Assembly: GCF_035582795.1 (NCBI RefSeq)
Contig: NC_134366.1
Location: forward strand, 6,802,828 to 6,866,827
DNA length: 64,000 bases
Direction of reading: 5' to 3'
Source: Mycteria americana
Lineage: Eukaryota > Chordata > Aves > Ciconiiformes > Ciconiidae
Under the pieces are notes generated by a model, which ran no database searches, had not been told where the DNA came from, and saw only the letters and a program-made list of their open reading frames with translations. The position numbers were made by a program, and so were the translations under genes. Positions within the stretch are counted from its first letter, which is position 1, and every line of letters begins with the position of its first letter. Shown in pieces: positions 1 to 11,485 of this stretch.

Positions 1-3000
1 ACAGGCTGGGTTTCATAGCTGTGCTTGTCTTTTGTGTCAGATACAAAACTTAGGGTGTGAATGGAGACTGCAGAGTGGTGGGATGTTCTTGGGGAGGGAC
101 TGACATGAGTGAGTTACTGGTCTCAGTGTGCTGTACAAAAATAATAGAGTGGTGACCCCATTTGTAAGAAAAATGGGGTAAACTGTCACTCAATTCAGAA
201 GTGGGTACCTGCCTTTCACATATATTTATACTTCAACTTTTCCTTTACTTCAAACCATCCATTTAAACCAGTTTTTGTGTTGTTTTTCCCTTCTCTCTTG
301 ATATGAACATGACTACAGAAAAAGCAGAAGTGAAAATCCATTAGAAAAAGCAAAATATGAAAAGTGCTTCTCCAGCATCCATCCTTTCTGTCAGACACCC
401 GAATGCCCACAAAGAGAGGCCACTCTTGAACCCATTGAACTCTTATGGAGACCAAAGTCAATTGTTAGGATTTTGTGTTGTTGTCCATGGGTTGCTGTGT
501 TTGTGTGGAAGCTAGCAATCCTTTTCAAAATACCTGGCAGAAGCCCCAGTCCTGTCCCATTTAAAGTCACCCCCAAATCAATCCTTGAAAATTGATGAAA
601 GAATAAATAAAAAAAAAAACCCTCTCTGGGAGAGCACTCAGAAACTCGGCAGAAAAAAAGTAAAATTGGACTTCGCTTGATGCTGAGGAGAGCATTCAAT
701 ATCCAGCAAGGGTCTGACCCTGCACTCAGAGGGGGTCAGCTTGGAAAGCAAAATGCGGTTGTTCAGTGTGCGCATTGATGTGGTCTAATGCTAGACTTCC
801 AGTTAAGGGCAGTACAGTTCTTAAAGGCTCCATTTGTCAGAGGTAGGATATTGCATTAAGGATGAAGTATGAAAAGCTGAGAGCCTTGGGCGATTATAGC
901 TTTGTTTAAAATCTTCTCCAAAGAGGCAAAACAGAAGGATTCAAAGGATTCCTTGATTTTTAACAGGGCAAATTTTTGAATGTTTGGAGGACCCACTGAC
1001 TTTACTGCCGTTTATCCCAGCAGGCAACTGGGCCTGTTGCATTAGCAGCCAGATCCTGGCTGAGTGCTGTCCTCCTCCTGCCCTTTCTTGTTATTGTGAG
1101 TGGCAGGCTGGTTTATTACATTAGGGGTACAGGTGATTTATGCTGGAGGGTCCTCTTGTAGAGGCTCTGACTTAGTCTCAATAGTTTGGTCTAAAAACTG
1201 CTTGCTGGGGAAAGGAAGATGAGGGGGAAATCTGTGGTGGGACCTGACGGAAGTTTCAAGTTGGAAGTGGGACTAAGCAAGCGAGGGGTGAGACGTTTGC
1301 AGACTGTGCTCGCAAACAGGTAGGCAAAGGAGAGAAGAAGAAAGCCCAAAGAGATGTGTGAGGGCTAGCTTCACTCTTCACTTAGGCAAAAGAGGCAGCT
1401 GGTGGATATATTTGGTAATTATTTCTGGTTGTGTAGTGTTCACTCAAAGGTGCAGCGTGGAGATCTGCCCATGAAATTGCCTCCTGGTCTTTGGTCTTGT
1501 TGGTGCCCTTTGCATTCCCCAAGCATGGAACGGGTCAGCCCAACACAACCACCAGTTTGTGAGTGCCTGTTTGTCATTGAATCCTTTTCTACTTATAACC
1601 TTCCACCCAGGCTTTTGCTGACCACCCATCCTCCTTGTGCCTTCATCCCACCAGGAGGATGAGTACCAGCACTCATGCGATCGATCCCCAAAGGCAATGG
1701 GGCTCAGACAAGTTGCCCATGCACGTGCACTATCAGGATAAGAGTTTTAGATTGAAAAAGCTTCAGGGCAGGCCTCCTGTCCACCTGGGGTTTCAGCTGC
1801 TCAGATTAAAGACACTGAAAAAATACTAATGACAGTTCCTGAATTCAGGGGTGCCTTCCTCTTTTCAGAAAGGAAGACTGTTTTATCACATCTTTATATT
1901 GTTGCAGTAGACTTGGGTTGGAAATCGGTGGAGAAGCAGGTATGCTAGGGAAAAGTGACCAGAAAGAAGTGATCTGGTGAACTGAAGACTTTTGCAAGTT
2001 AAATAACATGGGCAACCACAGCCCTGCAGCCTACAACCCCTGGATTTGCAACTTAGTAAGTGTAAGGATGAAAACATCAGTGAGGAGCACCAGAGAAAGG
2101 GCACTGAAAGATAAAGATGATGTAGAAACCTTGCAGGAAACTCAACAAAAAAAGGAAGAGGATGATAGCTCAGTTTAATTTCCTTCAGATTTGTCAAACT
2201 TTTATCAGAAATTCTGAGTCGCTTAACCACTTGTAACTACAATTTGCCCGAGACCTGGCCTATGCTATGCGAGCATCAATAGGCCTAGAGCAGTCCTAGA
2301 GAAGTCCACAGGGTTATTTCCGTACTGAAAGACATTGTGGTCTTTATTGCTTAGCTACGTTGGATCTTTCTAGCCCAAGCATTTCCCAGAAACTGAAATG
2401 GCAGTGTCTGAATACAAACTAATAGGCATTACAATTAATTAGAAGACTCAAATTAAAAAAAAAAAAAAAGGAAATGTTTCATGATTCATGTAAAATATTA
2501 AATGAATGTACTGGAAGGAAGCTTGACTTTAATTAGGGTTAAAATGGAGGAAGGGAGGGCATAGTGGACTGCAATGAAAGAAAGAAGAGGGATTGGCATA
2601 CTAAAAGCAGAAAATTACTTTATAATTTTGAGTTTCCCTCCAGTCCTTTTGGGGGTCTTCTCATTAGCTGTGGCTGCACGATGCACCCAAGGGCACATTT
2701 CGAACTGCAGGCTTGCAGGTAGTGTTTAACCAAAACCAACCAACCATCTTTCTCTAACTCTGTTAGAGAATTTTTTTTTTGGTGTCTTTAACACAATGAA
2801 ATGCAAAGGACAAGCCAGTATTAGTTTCAGCCTGGAAACAGCAGTGAGATACCTTGGAGATCCCCCATATAATGCACAAGGGGGGGCTGTGGAGGCAGAC
2901 GTAAGGCAAGGATTTGCTCAAAATGCCTGTGCAAGGGAAGGAAAGCATGCAGGAAATGGGATTTGCCAGAAATCACATGTGATTTTACATCACGTATGGT

Positions 3001-6000
3001 TGATCTTGCAGCATCTATAAAGCACCAAGATTTCTAGATGCTTTAGACTCTATGTGGAAATTTTTTCTAGAAATGGTTAACCTTTCTTTGGTCTGCTTTG
3101 AAGCCCTTCCCTACGGAAATCACAGCCAAAACTCCCACGGAGCTTGGCAAAGCTTAGATTTCGCCCCCCTAAACTTCTCCCTGTGGCACCCAGAGTCCAG
3201 CTGTGCCTAGGAGCTCTCTTGGTTCCCTCCATGGACTAAGCCTCGCTGGTCCTTAAAGCCGCTGGAGAGATGGTAGTGTCCTCTGCAAGAGAGGTTGCAG
3301 GGGTAAAGCAGCTTCAGTGTCATGAGTTGCTGCTTTTGATCCAAAAAGGAGGGAATATATTTATATTTCTCGGTCGCTTTGCAAAGGCTCAATGTGTGAC
3401 CACTCCCTCACAGGAGGCTTTACCTAACCTGGGAAAGCAGGGAGTTGGATAACTTTTTGGAGGAAGTTAGCAAAGAAAAGTTCGTGTGAGGTGAAATTTT
3501 TTTCAGCCTTCTGGGTGTCAGAAATTCATCCAGCCTGCGGTTCGTTACGATGCAAGGAACACTGGAGGAACAGAAAGCTTTGCTGGAAACCCAAGCTCTG
3601 CCTTTCTGACACTGCTAATCACTAAACCCCATGTAAATGCTTTCCCCACTTAGCGAAGCACTGTTTCTCTGCTCTCTGAACTGCCTAATCACCAAATATT
3701 TGTGCTGTCCACAGGCGGCAAGAGTGTGGTAATGGGACGTAATTCAGCCCAGCACAGCATAACCTTCGTCCCCTTCTAAACTGAAACGCAGCTGTATTCT
3801 GGTGTGACACAAGTGGACTAATTGGGGATGGGGGTGAGCCATTTCAGGCAGATGAAATAAATTTTACTTTAATGATGTGAGCTGTTATGTGTCTATCAGG
3901 GCACTGAACGCTTTCTTCACACTTGGACACGTTCGTTGACAGAGGCACTGCCTGCCTGTAAATTTTTTTTTCCCCGCCATTAAATTAGATTAGCTCACTT
4001 TAGGATTATATCTTTGAGTCTGATTGAACAAATGTAGCAATTTAGCCAGGCGTTACAGGATTTCCCCATGGATGCTTGATGAGAGATGCTCCATGAGGAT
4101 GATACACTTAATTAAAAGACAGAAGCTGAAGACTGATACAGATGTATCCTGACACAGCAGCTGGGTTTATGTCAGGGTATCTTTGCTTATTGAAATTAAA
4201 GTGGGGGATGAGAAGAAATCAGGGCACTTATTACAGAGGAAGGAATAAGCCCAGATCCCAGACAATGTTATACAATGAAGCTTTAGCAGCATCCCTGATG
4301 CAACCCAGCGGTGGGTTCAGTCCTGATGCAAGTAGTGGCCTGACCTTACGCTTCCCATAGCACAGAGGTGGGGATGTGGAGGGGACCCAGCCCTGCAGCT
4401 TTGCTCCATTCGCTGGCAGTGGGGCTGGGAAGCCAGCGGGGAAGGGAGCTTGTGGGCGATCCTCATTAAAGGGGGGTCAATATGGGATGGCCAAAACCCT
4501 CTTGCCCGGTTAATAAATGAGCAACCTGTTGACACGCTGAATCTGATGCCCTTTCTTCATCCCACGCACCCCGAATCTCCTGTCACCTTTAGGCAGGAAA
4601 ACCCTTCTTGTCCTGCTATCTCCCGTTATTTCAAAGGGAATTATAACAAATCGCAGTATTTTTCTTTCCCGGTAGAGGGAAGTATTGGCTAAACTGATTT
4701 TTGCGTGCGACAACCTCATGGCACGTAGTGCTAAAGGAGCTTCTCACAGCACTTATCCCAGGTAGTAAAAGGCTTTATAGAAAGCCGGAGTCTCTAGAAA
4801 TCAAAAGCACTCCACTGAGCACCAGCAGTGGGGGAGGGCAGGGAAAAACCTTTCAAATTTTGAAGAAAAATACTTTTTTTTCCTTTTTGCCAAATGAAGT
4901 TTTGCAAGAAAACTATTTCTAAAGGAGCGTGCTTTTTTTTTTTAAGAAAAAACAATGTGTTTTGAACTAAAACTATTCTCCAAACTCACAGTTTTGAGAA
5001 CTGCACATTTTTCAATTTCTTTGTTTCCTTAAAAAAGGTGGCAAGAAATGTGTAGGGATATGGGATGAAAGAAAGGCTTTATAAACATCTTGGAAGAATA
5101 AATGGCTCTTTGCAACCAGCACTGCTGTCTATAATCTCTTTAAGAAAGCAGTGATTGCTTTGTGGGGAAAAAGGTACGTTTTTGGAGAGAAGTGAATAGA
5201 AAGATGACATCAACTGATCTCCCGCATAGTATTTATTTTGCTGCTGGTACTTACTTCCATCTGACATGCACATTTATTTGGTTTCAGCTGACTCGCCTGA
5301 ACTTTTTCAGACATTCGGTAAGCCAGCATTACCTCAATGTTTCTTGCAGAAAGGAAGATTTTTGGCAGGGCAGCACATGTTTAATCAATTTTCCTCTCTC
5401 TGATCAGTCTGTCTATAGGGTTCCAATTAATGTGGTTGCTTTATGATTAGTGTTTGCATTACGAGTTGCTCCTGTGCCAAGGATGCTCCCCACTTGCTGC
5501 ATGAATTTGATGAGGCACAGACCCAGAACCCACACCTGAAGCGCTGCCTTCAGCGTACGCTCCTGGGTTACATTTCTGTATCTTCTGAAGCGATGCTCAA
5601 AGGGAGGCAATTTAGAAATAAGTACCCAAATAACGTGTACATATTTGAACTGAAAACTGGGGGAAGGGACGGTTTTCTGGGCTGTGAGCTGAACTAGGTG
5701 GTAGGAAATCAGGGAACCATCTCAGTCCTGCTCCTAGCATGGAATAAATTTGACAGGTAGCTTTCCCCTCCTGTACTTCTTCCTACCTTTTACTCATCTT
5801 ATTTCCTTTGTAAATATTGCTCTGTGTTTCTATAAGCTGGGTTTAGACTGAGCTGATTTCATTATCATGGGAATGAGGATTTGCTGGAATTAGGAATAAT
5901 TTCTCAATTTCTAAAGGCAGATGAAACAGAGACAGATCTTCTTGGTGCTTCATCAGGGTCCAACAGTATTTCCTCCCTCCATAAACAAGTGGTAGAGTTG

Positions 6001-7200
6001 AAAATTTAGAGTAGCATTACATATCGCAGACTGCAAAAGAGAGACAAGAGATGGGACAGTGGATGGGATGTTACATTGAGTGAAAGCTCATGGCTTTCCC
6101 CTCCTTTCCCTGGCTGTGACACTAAACCTGTGCCACTGGGACACTGCTGGCTCCCCCTGTCCGCTCCCACTTCATTTCTGTGATCAACCCTGAGACCATT
6201 GCTACTGAGATTACTAAGGAAGGAAGGAGGACAGAGATGAGGATCTTCATTCATGGATTGTGAGTGGAGCAAGAACTGGATGGAAGAGACTAAAATATTT
6301 ACTTTTAGCTGCTGAGGCCCCTTCCACATGAAATTCCTGAATTTAAGTTAAAGCTCCAGCAATGTCTGTGTGACATCAACCTGCAGAGGCAAACTCTGGT
6401 CTGTGAAAGCACAGGTGAGGATATACCAACCCCAAAATTCCCTCAAATGCATACACATGTAAGTCACAAAACATACATCCTCACCTGTCACCAGCACAGA
6501 GAACATTATGCCACAGCCAAGGCAGTCTATTAACTCCTCCTGCTTAGGAAGAAGCAATAGGTTCTCCTGCCCTCTCTCTGCACCAGCCCAGCTCCCCCGT
6601 GAAGGCCTCGACAGTATTTTTTAGCTGTTTGGGTGGTTTGAGGGAGGAAGTACCATTTTCAGAAGTGATGAAGGGCATGGCTCCATGGTAGGAGTCTGTG
6701 CAGGTCAGAGCCCCCTGCAATGATGCTGGACCTGCTGCCCCAGCGCTAGGGGTGTTTCTAGGTGCTGAGAGCATCTGCATGGTGGGACCGTACCATGGCC
6801 ATCCCAGTGAGGAGGGTTTCTACCAGGGCTGTGCTGGGCTCAGGACAGCAGCAATCCCTACACAGCGTTTTTGCTCTGATGTGAATTCCTTTTTCTGGTT
6901 GAACTTAAAATGTTGTTGAAAATCCATTAAACTCCACTGAAAAAAAGCTGTTTCTCTTGTAAGGTAGAGATGTCCTGCAGAGATGTGCCGGCACAGCGTT
7001 AGGGGTTCAACAGCAGGGACTGAGCTGCCAAGGACTCACAGTTTGCCTTTCTGGTGTTGAAGACATTCCCCCCCTCTGTCCACTTTGGGTCCTCGTGAGA
7101 ACATCCCTCCCTTTGCACAGCCACCATTCAGCTTCACGTTGAGTGACTAAATCCCTGAGGATTTGCCTTCCTTTATCTCCTACCTCGCACATCGTTCTGC
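1..7200. other. Upstream intergenic sequence without a supported gene
   Basis: I see no coding exon, RNA gene or clear mobile element in this stretch. The open frames are short, scattered over all frames and resemble no protein family I recognise. A run of 15 A at 2455-2469 and other short A/T runs are present. In mammals SCN10A lies upstream of SCN5A in the same orientation, but no sodium-channel terminal exon, which would be a long open frame, is visible here. Confidence 0.5.
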
Positions 7201-7239
7201 GCCTCTGCACTGCTCTAGGCTTTCACAGGCTGTTTTCCC

Positions 7240-8192
7240 ACCAGGGAGCTCACGTCCACGTCCACCCTCCTCCGCCTTTCCTAGTCTTCATGCCCCTCCA
7301 TCTCCCTTTAATTGTAGTCTTTGTTTTCCAGTCTCTGACCTCTACCCCCTCTTCTCAGCTGCCTCCCTCCTCCTCTTCCTCACCCTGCTCTTCCCTATGA
7401 GACACTTCTTCATTTGCTGCTTTTCCAGTTCTGCACCTTTGCATATTTTGAGTCCCTCACTCGATAACTTCTTTGAGTGTGAACTTGTTCTTGAATGGAG
7501 ACCTGCTCTCCATCCACCCTCCTGGGGCCACTGCTGCATTTTCGGGCTGTTTTGTAGCCTCCTCAGTTTTTTCCTACATGATCCGCTCCTTTCCCAGCAC
7601 TTGCTTTCTTTCATCACTACCAAGCCCTGAGATGCTTTCACAGGAGTGTTTATTACAGCTCCAGACTCTTTCTGGAGTGGTAACAGCCACTTCACAACCC
7701 ATCACTGAGCCAGCAAAGCGATGCCCGTCTCCCTGTATACCCTATTTTACCTTGCTCAGTATTTTGAGGTCTTTTTGCAGTTCTTCAGAAGTTTCTTCAA
7801 GTTTTAGCACCCTGAATACTTCAATATTCCCAGCAAACTCTTGCCACCCCTCTCTCCACCTATGAGCATCCATCTATGCCCTTCCCAGACATTGCTGGGC
7901 AGCTTATTTTTGGTAAAACCCGCTGTTCCTGCTCACTGGGGTTGCTGCCCTGTAAGCGTGACCCAGGCATCTGTTCCTTAAGGCCTGAGGCACTCGGGGC
8001 AGGCAGCTGCAGGAGGTGTTGGGTTCGGTTGTCCGTGGGGTGAACAGAGGGTCCAGCTTTGGCACTGGTCATGCCTGCCTCCGTCCCCTGCCCTGTCCTG
8101 CTCCCCAGCGGCTCTCCTCTCCCCTGTGTCCCCTCGCCCTGGTCGAACTCTCCCTTCAAGTCCCCTGTGGCAACCCCCAGTTTCCATTGCAG
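7240..8192. other. Moderately pyrimidine-rich flank
   Basis: The + strand is biased to C and T (for example 7260-7420 and 8080-8190), but purines still interrupt it often. It grades into the nearly pure pyrimidine tract that follows. Long open frames here are a by-product of the base bias, because stop codons need purines. No protein is recognised. Confidence 0.5.
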
Positions 8193-8970
8193 CTCCATCC
8201 CTGCTTCTTCCCTCTCCCACCTTTCTCCCCAGCCTTCTTTATCCCACTTTGCTCCCTAGCCCTCCCTCATCCCCTCTCCTGCCTTCTTTTCCACCCTTCT
8301 CTTCCCTATCCCTCCCTTCTTCCCAGCCCTCCTCGTCCCTCCTTCCTCCCCACCCTACCTCCTTTTCCATCATTTCTCCTTCCCCACTCCTCACCCCTGC
8401 CTATCCTTCTTCCCCTTTCCTCCCCATCCCCATCCTTTCTCCCTCTCTATTCTCTACCCCTCCCCACCCCTCCCATTTCCCCCTCCCTCCCTCCTTCCTT
8501 CCTCCCCCTCCCTCCCGCTTCCCCCTCCCCACCCCTCCCATTTCCCCCTCCCTCCCTCCTTCCTTCCTCCCCCTCCCTCCCGCTTCCCCCTCCCCACCCC
8601 TCCCTCTTCCCCCTCCCTCCCTCCCTCCCTCTTCTCTACCACTACCCATCCCTCCCTCTTCCCCTTCCCTCCCCCTCTCTATTCTCTACCCCTCCCCACC
8701 CCTCCCTCTTCCCCTTCCCTCCCCCTCTCTATTCTCTACCCCTCCCCATCCCTCCCTCCTTCCTCCCCACCCCTCCCTCTTCCCCCTCCCTCCACCTCTC
8801 TATTCTCTACCCTTCCCCCTCCCTCCCTCCTTCCTCCCCCTCCCTCCCACTTCCCCATCCTCCTTTCCCCCTCCCCATTCTTCCCTTCTTCCTCCCCGCT
8901 CCTCCTCCCCCCTCGCCCCTGCCCCTCCCTCCCTCCTCCTCCTCGCTCCCCCCGCTCCCCTCGCCCTCCC
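8193..8970 (+). repeat. Long polypyrimidine/polypurine tract with internal tandem repeats
   Basis: The + strand is almost entirely C and T for about 770 bp, built from CCCTCCCTCC, CTTCC and CTCTCTATTCTCTACC modules. Two tandem duplications are clear. A 65-bp unit is repeated at 8472-8536 and 8537-8601. A 50-bp unit is repeated at 8651-8700 and 8701-8750 with one difference, followed by a diverged third copy. Long homopyrimidine-homopurine tracts with mirror symmetry can form H-DNA triplexes. The tract ends directly against the CpG island and so sits in the proximal upstream region of the presumed promoter. The long open frames through it on both strands are low-complexity and are not called as genes. 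Confidence 0.9.
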
Positions 8971-8976
8971 CCACCG

Positions 8977-8991
8977 GCGGCAGGGGGCGCT
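8977..8991 (+). promoter_or_regulatory. CTCF-like binding motif
   Basis: The sequence GCGGCAGGGGGCGCT matches the core CTCF consensus CCASYAGRKGGCRSY at 13 of 15 positions by eye. It lies at the junction between the pyrimidine tract and the CpG island, a common place for CTCF at promoters. Occupancy is not shown by sequence alone. Confidence 0.45.
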
Positions 8992-9022
8992 GCGGGCCGG
9001 GCCGGGCTCGCCCGGGCCCGGC

Positions 9023-9040
9023 GGGGCGGGGAGGGGCGGG
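9023..9040 (+). promoter_or_regulatory. G-quadruplex motif overlapping Sp1 sites
   Basis: Four G runs (4, 4, 4 and 3 Gs) are separated by single bases C, A and C. One-base loops favour a very stable parallel quadruplex. The same bases form overlapping Sp1/KLF GC boxes, so protein binding and G4 folding would compete. The motif is on the presumed coding strand, near the likely transcription start. Confidence 0.6.
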
Positions 9041-9133
9041 CGGTGCCTCCCTCCTCCCTGCCGCCCGCCCCCGCCGCCCGGCCGGGGCTGCGCTCCCGCG
9101 GCAGCCGCAGAGACGGCGCGGCGGCTCCGAGCC

Positions 9134-9217
9134 ATGCGCCCTCCGCGGCGGGCGGGCAGCGCGCTCCGCGCCCAGCAGCCGGGCCCTTCCCGCGGGACGG
9201 TGCCGCTCGGGGACTAA
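9134..9217 (+). other. Upstream ORF 1 in candidate exon 1 (27 codons)
   Basis: An ATG in the context GAGCCATGC opens a 27-codon frame ending at TAA. It encodes a basic, Arg/Pro/Ala-rich peptide (begins MRPPRRAGS). It would lie in the 5' leader if transcription starts upstream of it. It is probably a translational control element rather than a functional peptide. Confidence 0.35.
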
Positions 9218-9232
9218 AACTCTGTGGATACA

Positions 9233-9274
9233 ATGAAGTGGCTCTGGGACTCTTGGTTTAGCAGGAAAAATTAA
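9233..9274 (+). other. Upstream ORF 2 in candidate exon 1 (13 codons)
   Basis: An ATG with A at -3 (ACAATGA) opens a 13-codon frame, MKWLWDSWFSRKN, that ends ten bases before the candidate splice donor. It is complete within exon 1, so a scanning ribosome would terminate before exon 2. Its reality depends on the exon 1 assignment. Confidence 0.35.
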
Positions 9275-9364
9275 ATAAACCAATGTAAGTTTCTCTTTTT
9301 TGTTTGCTTGTTAATAAAATAATAAAGAAAAAGGGAGAAGAAAAAAAAACAAACCAAACCAAAA

Positions 9365-10660
9365 AGACGTCCGGTGCCGAGCGTGCGGTGGAGGAGGAAT
9401 TGGTAGTGCCGGGTTTTCCCTTCCCCAAACTTCCCCCTCGAGGCGGGAGGAGCGGTGGCACCGGCACCGCGGCCGTCCCGTCCGGGCAGGGTGGCGAGAG
9501 GCTACCGGGGGCTGGAGGAGAGAGAAGTTGGCTCAGCAAAGCTTGCGCCGGGCTGTAAAAGCGGAGGATATCTAGAGGGATGTATGTTTTGCTGTCGAAG
9601 TGTAACTCTGGTGGGGAATTGGTCTAGTTTCCATCTCTCTTCCGCACTCAGAAGTGCCGGAAAGAAATAACAACACAGCAAATACTCTGCAAATTGTTCG
9701 GTTAATGTCATGTGGCGTCAGATGTGTTGGAGTGGAAATTTAGTGGCACGTTTTGAAGGGAAGAAATGAACTAGAATGGGTATTTCTGCGGTGGCAGGGA
9801 AAATGTATCATTCTCCTGTATCATGACAATATTACTGGTATTACTTGTTGTAAGAACTGACATATTTTAAGTGTATGTCTTAACGGCACCACTCACCTCA
9901 AAGCTGTTTGTAGAGTGCTTCTGCTTAAAACATTTGGAGTTTTTACTGGCACAAATTAAAAACTCGACTTGGCTTATGCAAATAAAAGAAAAACCGGGAG
10001 AGCTGTGCTGCACTCCGGCAAGGTGATCATGATTTTATCAAGGCAGCCCCGAGGGGAACAGTGGCATACTGGGAGCACTGCGAGAGAGAATGAAAGCTAA
10101 ATGAAAGCAAAACTTATGCAACCAAAGTGTGGCTGCAATGGGAATAAATCACACCTTTTCATTTTATTTTTCCTGGAGATTTGGGTGAGGAGGTGGAGAC
10201 GAGCTTCTAGAAAGCAGAGAAACACACGAGCCACACGCACCTACGGCAACAGGTCTCGTTTTGCCTGGAAAGGATGAGCTGAGCTTTGTGAGTGCTTGAG
10301 CCGAGCTTTTCCAGTTGCAACTGGGGCAGCCGCTGATCCCGCAGACGGGCGTCGGATCCGGAGCTGGTGGCCCCAATTTCTCCCACCGCCGGGTTGGCGA
10401 GCAGCTCTTCCCGAAATACAGGGCGGATGGTGGAATAAACGCGGCGATTCAAAGAGGATTTGTCAATACTAAAAATAAACAGGCCCGCAGATGTGTCCTA
10501 GAGGGTCATGTCCAGGCGCAGCATTTTCGGGGCCGATGGGCCGATTTCGGCGATTTTCCGTGCGTGTGTCCTGTCCAAGGTGCTGAAGTTCATTTTGCTG
10601 TGATTTCCCAGGATTTCGGGGCTTTGCAGAAGTGGTCTTGGAGGCTTCCTCTCTTTTGAA
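9365..10660. promoter_or_regulatory. CpG-island shore with octamer and MEF2 motifs
   Basis: CpG density stays raised at 9365-9500 and again at 10240-10660, for example around the repeated CCGAT/CGATTT motifs at 10530-10560. An exact octamer ATGCAAAT is at 9976-9983. An exact MEF2 consensus CTAAAAATAA is at 10469-10478. MEF2 factors drive cardiac and skeletal muscle genes, which fits a cardiac sodium channel, but single motif matches are weak evidence. Confidence 0.3.
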
Positions 10661-11419
10661 ACCGGTAGCGGTGGGGGGTTCCCTCCCAGCTGGTATGAAG
10701 AGAAAGCAGGGATGTGTTTTCAGACACGTATATTTGATCCGTCCTTTTGGCGTGGGAAAGCAGGCCAGGTGGAGCTGCAGATGGATCCGGCAGATCCTAT
10801 AAGCTTTTGGTGGCAGAGAATTGGAAAGGTCAGAGCTGTGAGGCAGTGAGGAGTGAAACTCCCTTGATCTAATGGACCAAGAAAGTGGTGGTTTTGAGAG
10901 TGTCGCTGCTGTTGGTTTGAGTGCATTGCCTCCGATGAGATATCTGGTGCCGAAAAAAGTTGAGAGGAGCCCAGTGTCAGGACGGGATGGGAATGATGCA
11001 AATGGGATTGGAGTGATGTCTGCTTATTTGGGGAATATTTTTTGTTCTGGTGTAGCCTTTTTAAATGGCAAACATGGCTGACAGCGAGCTTCAGAAATAG
11101 AGAAAAAAAAGCATGTCTTTTGGGGGCAAGTGTCTCAACATTTAAGCAATAGAAGCCTCTCCTGTAAGTTGTGATATTTGTAGATTAATGTACCAGTAAG
11201 TCTCAGCCTTAAGTAGTGGAGTTTATGTAACCTTTGGTATAAGGCAGATCATAGTATTGCCAGAAATAATCATAGATGAATATATTACTTAACTTGTACA
11301 TGATTGGAGTTCGATGTTGTAATGTGTTTTTTCTCAGTGCTTGACGCTCACTCTGAATCCATTCATAATACAGCTTTGTACTTCTGGCTGAGACTCTCAA
11401 AGTGTTTTACAAACACAAA

Positions 11420-11485
11420 GGGTCAGATTCTGATGCCTGTGTTTGCACGGAGAAGTAGTTTATGCTGTGAGGAGTCCTGCAGATT
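11420..11485. repeat. Ancient MITE-like repeat relic (half copy)
   Basis: The phrase GGTCAGATTCTGATG followed by an AGAAGTAGTTTATGCTGTGAGGAGTCC-like stretch resembles the left half of an ancient, dispersed palindromic repeat I recognise from sauropsid genomes. It is strongly diverged and the mirror half is missing. I do not give a family name because I cannot align it here. Confidence 0.4.

Larger units (their letters stand above)
8970..9230 (+). promoter_or_regulatory. CpG-island promoter, probably of SCN5A
   Basis: This is the most CpG-dense block in the window. It contains GC boxes of the GGGGCGGGG type at 9022-9040 and repeated GCGG/CCGCCC motifs. I see no TATA box at a sensible position. 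The mammalian SCN5A promoter is likewise known as GC-rich and TATA-less. It is followed by a GTAAGT donor on the + strand, which orients it towards the sodium channel gene. That it drives SCN5A across a 41-kb intron is inference; a lncRNA or a bidirectional promoter is the main alternative. Confidence 0.6.
9100..9284 (+). other. SCN5A: Candidate non-coding exon 1 of SCN5A (5' end unknown)
   Basis: A GC-rich leader is followed by a less GC-rich end and the splice donor AAT|GTAAGTTT at 9284/9285. Exon 2 of this gene begins with a splice acceptor and carries 52 nt of 5' UTR, so at least one upstream non-coding exon must exist. In mammals SCN5A exon 1 is non-coding and separated from exon 2 by a large intron. 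This is the best promoter-linked donor upstream in the window. The start at 9100 is only a rough placement, because no initiator or TATA fixes the TSS. It remains possible that the true exon 1 is elsewhere in the 41 kb before exon 2. Confidence 0.42.

Noticed and set aside
2455..2469. A15 run as the tail of a processed pseudogene
   Set aside because: The preceding few hundred bases have no coding-like frame or polyadenylation signal at a proper distance, and no target-site duplication was found.
8016..9236. Very long open frames (up to about 400 codons) on both strands
   Set aside because: They arise from the polypyrimidine tract, which cannot form stop codons easily. The products are Pro/Ser/Leu or Gly/Arg/Glu low-complexity and continue into a CpG island without any domain.
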